Assembly (NCBI GenBank): GCA_913043005.1
Contig: CAJWKU010000010.1
Span: forward strand, 1-59,794
Direction of reading: 5' to 3'
DNA from: an uncultured Cryomorphaceae bacterium
Lineage (GTDB): Bacteria; Bacteroidota; Bacteroidia; Flavobacteriales; Schleiferiaceae
Length of the DNA stretch: 59,794 nt
Shown piece after piece: positions 8,850 through 17,189 of this stretch; position 1 is the stretch's first letter; every line of letters starts with the position of its first letter. The notes under the pieces were generated by a model. The model was given only the letters and a program-made list of their open reading frames with translations. It ran no database searches and was not told the DNA's origin. The position numbers were made by a program, and so were the translations under genes.

Positions 8850-10283
8850 TCAAAATTCAGCATTACCTGGAGTTCTCGGAAACGGAATCACGTCGCGAAT
8901 ATTACTCATTCCTGTTACAAATTGAACCATTCTTTCAAAGCCAAGTCCAAAACCTGAATGAACACAGGTACCAAACCTCCTTGTGTCTAAATACCAATCC
9001 AGATGCTCCGGATCAATTCCAACGTTCTTCATCTTCTCGATAAGTATATCATGCCTTTCCTCCCTCTGACTTCCTCCGGCAATTTCTCCAATTCCTGGGA
9101 ATAATACGTCCATTGCTCTAACCGTCTTCCCATCTTCATTTAAGCGCATGTAGAATGCCTTGATATTTGCCGGGTAGTCAAATAGTATGACTGGACTTTT
9201 AAAGTGTTTTTCAACCAAATATCTTTCATGTTCACTCTGCAAATCCAAACCCCAATCCGTAATTGGGAATTTAAATTTTCCTTTTCTATTAGGCTTACTT
9301 TTTAACAAAATGTCAATAGCCTCTGAATATGAACAGCGAACAAATGGATTATCTAGGACAAATTTTAATTTCTCAATTAACTCCATCTCGCCACGCTTTT
9401 CTTTTGGCTTATTTTTTTCTTCATTGAGCAGTCTCATATTTAAAAAATCTAAATCATCTTTAGATTTTTCTAAAACATTTTGAATAATGAATTTGCACAA
9501 ATCTTGAGCTAAGTCCATATTATCGGAGAGGTCATGAAATGCCATTTCTGGCTCAATCATCCAAAATTCAGAAAGGTGTCTTGTCGTATTAGAATTCTCA
9601 GCCCTGAAGGTGGGGCCAAATGTATATATTTTACCAAGGGCTAAAGCTCCAAGCTCTCCCTCAAGTTGACCACTCACAGTCAAATTAGTTGGCTTGGCAA
9701 AAAAATCTAACTCATAATTAACTGAACCATCTTCATTTCTAGGAGTTTGATCAAAAGGCAACGTTGTTACTCGGAAAAGCTCTCCAGCACCCTCTGCGTC
9801 ACTTGTTGTAATGATAGGCGTGTTTAGATAAAAGAATCCGTTTTTATTAAAAAAATCATGTACCGCAAAAGCTGCAACATGTCTAATCCGCATTACCGCC
9901 GAAAATGTACTTGTTCGCATCCTCAAATTTGCCTTCTCCCTTAAAAATTCTAAAGAATGCCGTTTTGGTTGAATTGGATACGTTTCTGAAGGGCAATCGC
10001 CAATTATCTCAAGTTCGTTTACTTTAAGCTCGACAGACTGTCCGCTTCCTAGACTTTGGACAAGCTCACCACTAACAGATATACTGCTACCAGTTGTTAT
10101 TCTTCTTAATTTCTCATCACTAAAATCATTGAAGTCAACAACACATTGAATAGACGATTGACATGAACCGTCATTTAAAGCTATAAATCGGTTAGATCGG
10201 AAAGTCCTTACCCAACCCTTTAAAACGATAACCTCTCCAATTTTATGATTCTTTAAAGTGTCCGAAATTGTATTTTTTGGCAT
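8850..10283 (-). CDS. asnS: asparaginyl-tRNA synthetase
   Basis: Charges tRNA-Asn with asparagine. It has the OB-fold anticodon-binding domain at the N-terminus (IGEVIVLKGWVRTFR) and a class II catalytic core with motif 2 (FRAENSNTTRHLSEFWMIEPE, about residues 215-235) and motif 3 (GFGLGFERMVQF near the C-terminus). I chose the ATG at 10283, giving MPKNTISD and 477 residues, the usual length. An upstream in-frame ATG at 10313 would add ten residues (MYKIRRSSFI) atypical of the family. The gene is divergent from the tetR efflux operon and is followed closely by rpoN. Having asnS while gatC is also present suggests the amidotransferase serves another tRNA. Confidence 0.96.
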   Translation of the reverse strand: MPKNTISDTLKNHKIGEVIVLKGWVRTFRSNRFIALNDGSCQSSIQCVVDFNDFSDEKLRRITTGSSISVSGELVQSLGSGQSVELKVNELEIIGDCPSETYPIQPKRHSLEFLREKANLRMRTSTFSAVMRIRHVAAFAVHDFFNKNGFFYLNTPIITTSDAEGAGELFRVTTLPFDQTPRNEDGSVNYELDFFAKPTNLTVSGQLEGELGALALGKIYTFGPTFRAENSNTTRHLSEFWMIEPEMAFHDLSDNMDLAQDLCKFIIQNVLEKSKDDLDFLNMRLLNEEKNKPKEKRGEMELIEKLKFVLDNPFVRCSYSEAIDILLKSKPNRKGKFKFPITDWGLDLQSEHERYLVEKHFKSPVILFDYPANIKAFYMRLNEDGKTVRAMDVLFPGIGEIAGGSQREERHDILIEKMKNVGIDPEHLDWYLDTRRFGTCVHSGFGLGFERMVQFVTGMSNIRDVIPFPRTPGNAEF

Positions 10284-10374
10284 AATAAATGATGACCTTC
10301 TGATTTTGTACAAAAATGGGCAAAATTCATCAGATATTTTATGCTAAACTCGACATTCTATAAAAATTAGTGAA

Positions 10375-10413
10375 GAAACATTTTTTTCACAAAATGTTTC
10401 CACAGTATATTTG
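10375..10413 (+). promoter_or_regulatory. candidate TetR operator and promoter of the efflux operon
   Basis: A perfect 10-bp inverted repeat, GAAACATTTT (10375-10384) and AAAATGTTTC (10391-10400), has a 6-base spacer. A perfect TAnnTTTG box, TATATTTG (10406-10413), begins six bases further on. The repeat therefore covers the expected -33 region. Its position between divergent asnS and a tetR-led efflux operon suits an autoregulatory TetR operator. Binding is inferred. Confidence 0.6.
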
Positions 10414-10464
10414 CAACTTATTTAGAGATAATTATGTTATTAAAATCTTCTTTTGAATAGCACC

Positions 10465-11097
10465 ATGGGGGAAAATTCCTGTTCAACAATTTGCGAAAGA
10501 GCAATGAAACTTTTCCAGCGCTGTGGCCTGAAGGCTGTGACAATGGATGATGTATCAAAAGAAATGTCCATTAGTAAAAAAACCCTTTATACTTTTTTCC
10601 AGAACAAATCAGATCTTGTTGACCAGGCTATTCGAAAAAAAATGAAATCCCATAAAAGTGAGCTGGATTCCATTAAAAAATCAAAAGAAAATGCAATTGA
10701 AGAATTAATGGCCAATCATTCCATGTTGATTAACATTTTGGAACAATTTGGTAAGAATTTTTTTGCACTTCGTAAGTACTATCCCTCAACTTTTGATTGG
10801 GCCTCTCATCAGCGAAAAAATACGATTATAAAATCCTGCAAGGCTAATCTTGAGCGTGGAATATCAGAAGGCATTTATAAAAGTGATATTGATGTCGAAA
10901 AAATAAGTCTTTTAAGGTATTTCTCCCTTACTGGAATTACAGAAGACGAGACCTTATCTGAATCCCCAGAATTAAGGAATTCTTTGTTGAATAAAAGTCT
11001 TGTGATGCATGTTCAATACATAGCCACAAAAAGAGGTGTCACATGCCTAAATGACACTTTACAGTCAAATAAAAATGCCAAATCTTTTCTCATATGA
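10465..11097 (+). CDS. TetR/AcrR family transcriptional regulator
   Basis: Probable repressor of the efflux operon that it leads. The N-terminal helix-turn-helix lies at about residues 20-50, with the typical sequence MDDVSKEMSISKKTLYTFF. The C-terminal ligand-binding part is not assignable. I chose ATG at 10465 (210 residues). An in-frame TTG at 10453 is possible, but it falls in a T-rich stretch resembling a second promoter box (TTCTTTTG, 10448-10455). The gene overlaps the next by four bases. A 26-bp inverted repeat at 10375-10400 is a likely operator. Inducers are unknown. Confidence 0.9.
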   Translation: MGENSCSTICERAMKLFQRCGLKAVTMDDVSKEMSISKKTLYTFFQNKSDLVDQAIRKKMKSHKSELDSIKKSKENAIEELMANHSMLINILEQFGKNFFALRKYYPSTFDWASHQRKNTIIKSCKANLERGISEGIYKSDIDVEKISLLRYFSLTGITEDETLSESPELRNSLLNKSLVMHVQYIATKRGVTCLNDTLQSNKNAKSFLI

Positions 11098-12464
11098 AGA
11101 AAATAATTTTATCTATCCTCTTTTTACCATTAATATGTTTAGGACAAACTGAAACATCCGGAACCTATATTGGCAAGTCCATTAAAAATCTAAGCTTTCA
11201 AAATGCTCTAGGCCTTGCATTAGAAAATAATGCCAATGTAAAAGTTCAATCTTTAGAACGAAAAGCTGCAAAAAAAATTATATATCAGAATTTAGCTCTG
11301 GGCCTTCCTAGCGTATCAATTGGGCAAAACTATACTGACAATATTGAACTCCCAGCTCAATTTTTTGATATTGATGGAGATGGCACTAATGAGAAATTTC
11401 AATTTGGGAATCGTTACAATGCTGTCGGAGGAATAGGTGTGAATCAACTGGTCTTTGACGGATCTTATATTGTAGCTGTTTTGGCTTCCAAAGTTTTGAC
11501 TGACAAAGCTCAAGAAAATTTTGAAAAGTCTCTACTCGAGGCGAGAAGAGATGTTTCTCAAGCATATCATTTAGGTATTGTTCTCAAGCGAAACCAAAAA
11601 GCTCTTAAAGAAACTTTAACAAGCACTGAAGAGAGCTTGAAGAGCTTGACTGCTTTGTATGAAGAGGGGTTCATTGAAAAGCAAGAAGTAGATCAACTTG
11701 ATTTGATTGTTAAGAATATTCAAATCAATTCTGTCAACCTAGAAAGCCAAATTTTTATAACTCATCAACTCTTAATACTTCATTGTGGACTGCCTCCGGA
11801 ATCTAAACTAGAGCTAACCTCATCAATCGAGTCTCTTTTAATTTCAGCGGATGCAAGTGAAGCTCTACTTACCCAAAGTTTTGATGCGGGAGATCATGTA
11901 GACTTCCGATTAATGGAAACAAATCGCCAAGGGCAATCTCTCAATGTTCAAAACGAAAAAATCAAATTTCTTCCTAAAGTTTACGCTGGATATAATTTGA
12001 ATCGTCAATTTGTGAGTGAAGCGGCAAATGTTTTTGACCCCAATGGGTTACAAGCTAATAATGTAAATTTTTCATCATGGAATTTATCTGCATCTCTCCC
12101 AATATTCAATTCTGGTGGACGCATAGCTAAAATTCAAGAAGAGCAGATAAAACTTAAGGAGTTAGACATTCTTCTTGACAATACTAAATTGGCATTGGTC
12201 TTAAATCACAATCAAGCTCGGTCTGAATATTCAAATGCTTTAAAAATATTTCAGCTTCAATTAAAAAATGTAGAGGTATCAAAACGGATATTAAATAACT
12301 CAGAGGCGAAATTGATTGAAGGCACGATTTCATCAATGGATTTTGCCCAGGCTTCTAATCAATATCAGGAGTCAATAACATCAATGTTGCAAGCTGCAAA
12401 TAACACCTTAAACAAGAAGGTGTCTCTTGAAATCTCTCTGGGCAAATACCGGTTAAAAAATTAA
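11094..12464 (+). CDS. TolC-family outer-membrane efflux protein
   Basis: Outer-membrane channel of a tripartite RND efflux pump. A signal peptide covers about residues 1-17 (MKKIILSILFLPLICLG). Two OEP repeats follow, with the family's coiled-coil alternation. Conserved sequence such as SLTALYEEGFIEKQEVDQ appears near the alpha-barrel, and WNLSASLPIFNSGGR marks the second repeat. It has 456 residues, full length. The start overlaps the tetR stop, and the adaptor gene follows after 34 bases. All pump parts are encoded in order: channel, adaptor, pump. Confidence 0.93.
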   Translation: MKKIILSILFLPLICLGQTETSGTYIGKSIKNLSFQNALGLALENNANVKVQSLERKAAKKIIYQNLALGLPSVSIGQNYTDNIELPAQFFDIDGDGTNEKFQFGNRYNAVGGIGVNQLVFDGSYIVAVLASKVLTDKAQENFEKSLLEARRDVSQAYHLGIVLKRNQKALKETLTSTEESLKSLTALYEEGFIEKQEVDQLDLIVKNIQINSVNLESQIFITHQLLILHCGLPPESKLELTSSIESLLISADASEALLTQSFDAGDHVDFRLMETNRQGQSLNVQNEKIKFLPKVYAGYNLNRQFVSEAANVFDPNGLQANNVNFSSWNLSASLPIFNSGGRIAKIQEEQIKLKELDILLDNTKLALVLNHNQARSEYSNALKIFQLQLKNVEVSKRILNNSEAKLIEGTISSMDFAQASNQYQESITSMLQAANNTLNKKVSLEISLGKYRLKN

Positions 12465-12498
12465 AAAATATCACTATCAAATTCGAATAATTTCAAAC

Positions 12499-13641
12499 AT
12501 GACAAAACAATTCCTCCCAATAATCCTTCTGGCTATAGCAGCTGCTTCATGCTCTACAAAATCAGCTGAAACGCCAATTGAATCTTTGACACAAAAACGA
12601 GACTCACTATCAGCAATTATGGAAATTGTTAGGGCAGAAATGCGCGAGATAGATGATGAGTTAGCTATTCTAGATACTACGAGATCATTTTCCAGTGTTA
12701 CAGTAGTTGATGTTATTCAAGACACATTCACCCATTCATTTAAAGTTTATGGAAATATTAAGTCTGACCAGTCTGTGAAAATATATCCAGAAACTGCAGG
12801 TAAAATCGAGGATATATATGTACGTGGAGGTGATAAAGTAAAATCTGGTCAGTTATTAGCTTCATTAGATGCTGATGTTTTCAAGGCAACAATAAATGAA
12901 GTCGATACTCAATTAAAACTTGCCGAGACAATGTTTGAAAAACAATCTCGGCTTTGGAGCCAAAAAGTAGGAAGTGAAATGGATTTTCTGCAATCGAAAA
13001 TGCAATTTGAATCCTTACAAAATCGTCTTCAAACTATTAAAAAGCAATTAGAAATGACTGAAATTCGCGCACCTTTCTCTGGTGTCATCGATAGAGTTTA
13101 TGCTAAAGTTGGGGAATATGGAGCTCCTGGAATGCAAATGCTAAGACTCGTAGGGAATGGGCCTCTAAGTTTAGAGATGCAAGTGCCTGAGAATTACATT
13201 ACAAGTATACAGAAAGGTCAAAAAGTTAATATGGACTTCACTGCGATAAAAATGAAAAAAGACGGGTGGATTTCCCAGGTAGGTGATTATATAGATCCAA
13301 GTAGTAGAACGTTTAGCGTATCTGTAAATCTCACTCAAAACAAGAGTAATAATATTATAAAAGACAATATGATGGCTTCTGTTGAACTTCGAGATTATGT
13401 CGCTAATGACGCTGTTATGATCCCAAATAGATTAATCCTACAAGACACTAAAGGAGTCAGTTATACATACGTTTTTATATTAAAAAACGAAGAACTTGGA
13501 ACTGTTGAACGTCGTAATCTACGAATAGGGAAATCAAATGATAATATGACAGAAATTCTTGAAGGACTTTCAAGATCTGATAAAATTATAAATCGTGGAA
13601 TTCGTTCTGTACAGTCCGGAGAAAATGTAAAGATTTACTAA
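12499..13641 (+). CDS. RND efflux periplasmic adaptor (membrane fusion) lipoprotein
   Basis: Links the inner-membrane pump to the TolC-like channel. It begins with a lipoprotein signal peptide, lipobox AAASC with Cys18. A helical hairpin is split by lipoyl-like halves: PETAGKIEDIYVRGGDKVKSG at about residues 95-115 and IRAPFSGVIDRVYAKVGEY after the hairpin. Beta-barrel and membrane-proximal domains close the protein. An acidic coiled coil after the Cys (about 28-55) may extend it from the membrane. It has 380 residues, normal for the HlyD/AcrA family, and lies four bases before the pump gene. Confidence 0.94.
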   Translation: MTKQFLPIILLAIAAASCSTKSAETPIESLTQKRDSLSAIMEIVRAEMREIDDELAILDTTRSFSSVTVVDVIQDTFTHSFKVYGNIKSDQSVKIYPETAGKIEDIYVRGGDKVKSGQLLASLDADVFKATINEVDTQLKLAETMFEKQSRLWSQKVGSEMDFLQSKMQFESLQNRLQTIKKQLEMTEIRAPFSGVIDRVYAKVGEYGAPGMQMLRLVGNGPLSLEMQVPENYITSIQKGQKVNMDFTAIKMKKDGWISQVGDYIDPSSRTFSVSVNLTQNKSNNIIKDNMMASVELRDYVANDAVMIPNRLILQDTKGVSYTYVFILKNEELGTVERRNLRIGKSNDNMTEILEGLSRSDKIINRGIRSVQSGENVKIY

Positions 13642-13645
13642 TAGT

Positions 13646-16600
13646 ATGGCTGAAGAAAATAATAGTCTAATGAGAAGATTCGCAATAACGGATTGGGCAG
13701 TAAATAATAGAGTTACAGTTGGTGTATTAACTATTATTATTCTTATTGCAGGTTTGATGTCATACCGGGCTATGCCAGCTGAAAGCTTTCCTGAGATTAC
13801 TCAACCAACAATATATATTGGAACCCCTTATCCGGGTAACTCTCCAGTTGATATTGAGAGATTAATAACTCGTCCCTTGGAAAAGGAATTAAATAGTGTT
13901 TCGGGCATAGATAAAATCACCTCGACTTCGGTTCAAGGTTATTCTTCAATTCAAGTGGAATTTGATTTTAGCGTTGAAGTATCGCAGGCACTTCAAAAGG
14001 TTAAAGATAAAGTAGATGCAGCTAGATCATCACCCGATTTTCCAAATGATTTGCCAGCTGACCCTAATGTTTTTGAATTCAATATAAGCGAGTTAATGCC
14101 TATTATGAATATCAATTTATCAGGAGAATACACAAGTGATCAACTCGAGAATTATGCTAAATATTTAAAAGATGAAATTGAAGATCTTTCCTCTATCTCT
14201 GCTGTTGATATAAGAGGCATTGATAAAAAAGAGGTTCGGATTTTAGTTGACCTCTCTACTATGGAGTCTGTAGATATTTCATTTAATGATATTGCAGGAG
14301 CAATTCAAAATGAAAATATTTCTATCTCTGGTGGAGACCTCCTAGTTGATGGCTACAGGCGCAATGTAAGAGTTATCGGCGAATTTGGATCTTTAACTGA
14401 CATTGAGGACATCATAATAAAACATGAAAAAGGAGCGATAGTGTATTTGCGTGATATCGCTACTGTAGAATTTGATGAAATTGAACGTGAGTCTTATGCC
14501 CGTCAATACAATGATCCAGTAGTTACTTTAGACATAAAAAAGAGATCTGGAGAAAATCTAATTTTAGCATCAAGAGACATCAATGAAATTGTCTCTGCAG
14601 CTCAACAAGACTATTTCCCAAGTAACCTTCTTTTATCAATAACAAATAACCAATCCACCCAAACTAAAAATCAAGTAAGCGAATTAGAAAATTCCATCAT
14701 TTTTGGTGTTTTACTAGTAGTCCTAGTTTTAACTTTCTTCTTAGGTTTAAGAAATGCTTTATTTGTGGGAATTGCGATTCCTTTGAGTATGCTTTTGAGT
14801 TTTTTCATACTAAACTCAATGGGAGTTACTCTAAATTTCATGGTTCTATTTGCCTTGGTTTTGGCATTAGGAATGCTTGTAGACAATGGGATTGTAACCG
14901 TAGAAAATATATACAGATTTCTTAGCCAGGGATATACTCCTGTTCAAGCAGCAAAACTAGGGGCTGCAGAAGTTGCCATGCCCATAATAACATCTACAGC
15001 AACCACTCTAGCAGCCTTCATTCCTTTGGCTCTTTGGCCAGGAATAATCGGTGAATTCATGAAATTCCTCCCCTATACTTTAATCGTTGTTCTTTCCTCT
15101 TCTCTTTTTGTTGCGCTTGTTATAAATCCATCTTTAGCGGCAAGATTCATGAAGGTTAGCGAGAATAAAATTGGTCGACGAAAATGGACATCTATTGGAC
15201 TTATCCTAGTTATTTTAGGGTTTGTTTTTAATTTTCTAATAGGGGCTACCATTTTTGGTAATATCCAGTTTTACTCAGGACTACTCATTTTAAGTTTTTT
15301 ATATGTTTTTGAACCGGGGACACAATATTTTCAAACAAAACTATTACCTTCCGTAGAGAGAAAATATACTAGATTAATTGAATTTTCCCTACGTGGCAAA
15401 AATGCAAGATCTACGTTCTTTGGCACGGTTGGTCTACTTTTTTTCTCGATAGTTCTTCTCTCTGTATTACCTCCAAAGGTTCTATTCTTCCCAGATTCAC
15501 AACCCAATTTGGCAAATATTTTTATTGAGTTACCTGTTGGTACAGATATTCAAGAAACTAATATTGTAACATTGGAATTGGAGAAAGAGATTTCCAATAT
15601 ACTAGAGTCCTACACCTACAGTAAAGATGGAGAAAACTATAATTATATGGTTGAATCCATTATTGCGCAAGTAGGTAAAGGAACCAGTGATCCGAATCAA
15701 GGGCCAGATAATGCGGCGACTCCGCATAAATCTAAAATTGTTGTGGCTTTTCGTGAAACGAAATATCGCCTAGACGCTGCAGGGAATCCTGTATTAAGCT
15801 CTGATGTTTTAAATCTTCTAAGAGATAAAGTTTCAAATATCCCCGGAGCATTAGTCGTTATTGCAAAAGATGAGCAAGGGCCACCTCAAGGGCCACCTAT
15901 CAACATTGAACTATCAGGAGTAGACTACGTTGAGGTTTTAGCTGTAGCCCAGGATGTCAAAAGATATATCAAAAGTTCGGCTATAAAGGGATACGACGAA
16001 CTAAAAGTAGATGTAGAATCGGGAAAGCCGGAATTGCCTATTTACGTAGATCGCGCTAAAGCGAGAAGTTTGGGTGTGTCTACAGGTCAAATTGGCGATG
16101 CGCTGAGAACGGCCTTATTTGGTAAGGAGATAAGTCGCTTCAAAAATGATGAAGATGAATACCCTATAAATATTCGTCTCTCAGATAACTACAGGTACAA
16201 TCTTGAGAGTTTAATGAATCAAAAAATTACATTTAGGGATCAGAGCGATGGAAAAATCAAACAGGTTCCTATTAGCTCAATTGCATCTGCAACTAAATCC
16301 TCAACTTTTTCAGCTGTTAAACGCATAGATTTGGATAGAGTGATTACTGTATACTCTGGCTTGAAAGAGGGCGCTAATGCAAATCAAATTGTTGCAGAGA
16401 TGAAAGCTTTGCTATTAAATTATGATCTTCCTGAGAGTGTTTCACTTTCATTTACAGGACAACAGGAAGAACAAGCCAAAGAGTTTAGTTTTCTCTCAAA
16501 AGCATTGTTGGGGGCAGTTTTTATGATCTTCTTAATTATCGTGGGTCAGTTTAACTCCGCTCGGATACCATTTTTGATATTAACCACAGTAATTCTCTCA

Positions 16601-17110
16601 TTAATTGGTGTATTACTTGGGCTTGTTATTTTCCGAATGGACTTTGTGATAATTATGACAATGATTGGTATCATCTCTCTTGCTGGAGTTGTTGTAAATA
16701 ATGCTATAGTTTTAGCTGATTATGCCAATCAAGTTATTGACCGAAAAAAAGCAGATTTAAAATTAGATTTAGGCGCATACTTGCCAGTAGATGATTTAGC
16801 CGCAGCTCTTGTTCTTGCGGGAAAAACAAGACTTCGACCCGTATTATTAACAGCAATTACAACTATTTTAGGCCTATTGCCTTTGGCTACGGGGATGAAT
16901 TTAAACTTCTACACTCTGATATCTCAGAATGATCTTCAAATTTATTTTGGAGGAGATAATGTTGCCTTTTGGGGCCCCATATGTTGGACAGTTATATATG
17001 GATTAACTTTTGCCACTTTCTTAACTTTAGTTATAGTTCCGGTAATGCTCTATTTATCTGAAGTTGGCAAATCCAGACGTTATTGGTCAAAAATTGAAAA
17101 AGAAGTCTAA
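13646..17110 (+). CDS. RND-superfamily efflux pump permease (AcrB-like)
   Basis: Proton-driven inner-membrane pump. It has the two-fold RND repeat with large periplasmic loops. Membrane helix 4 has GMLVDNGIVTVENI, which keeps one of AcrB's two aspartates and has Asn at the second, as in many HAE1 and CusA members. The matching helix 10 motif is GVVVNNAIVLADY. At 1154 residues it is about 100 longer than AcrB. Part of the surplus is two extra hydrophobic segments in the central loop (about residues 514-537 and 541-559), giving about 14 predicted membrane helices. Drug, bile-salt or lipid substrates are all possible; the sequence does not decide. Confidence 0.94.
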   Translation: MAEENNSLMRRFAITDWAVNNRVTVGVLTIIILIAGLMSYRAMPAESFPEITQPTIYIGTPYPGNSPVDIERLITRPLEKELNSVSGIDKITSTSVQGYSSIQVEFDFSVEVSQALQKVKDKVDAARSSPDFPNDLPADPNVFEFNISELMPIMNINLSGEYTSDQLENYAKYLKDEIEDLSSISAVDIRGIDKKEVRILVDLSTMESVDISFNDIAGAIQNENISISGGDLLVDGYRRNVRVIGEFGSLTDIEDIIIKHEKGAIVYLRDIATVEFDEIERESYARQYNDPVVTLDIKKRSGENLILASRDINEIVSAAQQDYFPSNLLLSITNNQSTQTKNQVSELENSIIFGVLLVVLVLTFFLGLRNALFVGIAIPLSMLLSFFILNSMGVTLNFMVLFALVLALGMLVDNGIVTVENIYRFLSQGYTPVQAAKLGAAEVAMPIITSTATTLAAFIPLALWPGIIGEFMKFLPYTLIVVLSSSLFVALVINPSLAARFMKVSENKIGRRKWTSIGLILVILGFVFNFLIGATIFGNIQFYSGLLILSFLYVFEPGTQYFQTKLLPSVERKYTRLIEFSLRGKNARSTFFGTVGLLFFSIVLLSVLPPKVLFFPDSQPNLANIFIELPVGTDIQETNIVTLELEKEISNILESYTYSKDGENYNYMVESIIAQVGKGTSDPNQGPDNAATPHKSKIVVAFRETKYRLDAAGNPVLSSDVLNLLRDKVSNIPGALVVIAKDEQGPPQGPPINIELSGVDYVEVLAVAQDVKRYIKSSAIKGYDELKVDVESGKPELPIYVDRAKARSLGVSTGQIGDALRTALFGKEISRFKNDEDEYPINIRLSDNYRYNLESLMNQKITFRDQSDGKIKQVPISSIASATKSSTFSAVKRIDLDRVITVYSGLKEGANANQIVAEMKALLLNYDLPESVSLSFTGQQEEQAKEFSFLSKALLGAVFMIFLIIVGQFNSARIPFLILTTVILSLIGVLLGLVIFRMDFVIIMTMIGIISLAGVVVNNAIVLADYANQVIDRKKADLKLDLGAYLPVDDLAAALVLAGKTRLRPVLLTAITTILGLLPLATGMNLNFYTLISQNDLQIYFGGDNVAFWGPICWTVIYGLTFATFLTLVIVPVMLYLSEVGKSRRYWSKIEKEV

Positions 17111-17117
17111 TTAAATT

Positions 17118-17133
17118 TTAGTTTTGAAACTAA
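17118..17133. repeat. short inverted repeat in the efflux-dxs gap
   Basis: Perfect 7-bp arms TTAGTTT and AAACTAA with a 2-base centre lie just after the efflux pump stop and 57 bases before dxs. It is AT-rich and has no T-run, so it is a poor terminator. It could be an operator. Nothing else is visible in this gap except the dxs promoter box. Confidence 0.35.
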
Positions 17134-17177
17134 CCCGGAACTTATTCATTTAATTCCATTTAGGGATAGGCAGACAT

Positions 17178-17185
17178 TACTTTTG
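17178..17185 (+). promoter_or_regulatory. -7 promoter box of dxs, 4 bases before the ATG
   Basis: TACTTTTG is an exact match to TAnnTTTG and ends four bases before the dxs ATG at 17190. If transcription starts at the usual distance, the mRNA begins at or next to the start codon. I found no -33 TTG at 17-23 bases. Confidence 0.55.
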
Positions 17186-17189
17186 ATAT

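Noticed and set aside
10284-10313. N-terminal extension of asnS
   Set aside because: The ten extra residues do not fit the OB-fold start; MPKNTISD at 10283 gives the normal family length.
14878-14905. Loss of an essential aspartate in the RND pump (DN in place of DD)
   Set aside because: Many functional RND pumps, including CusA and numerous HAE1 members, keep only one aspartate here, so it is not a sign of inactivity.
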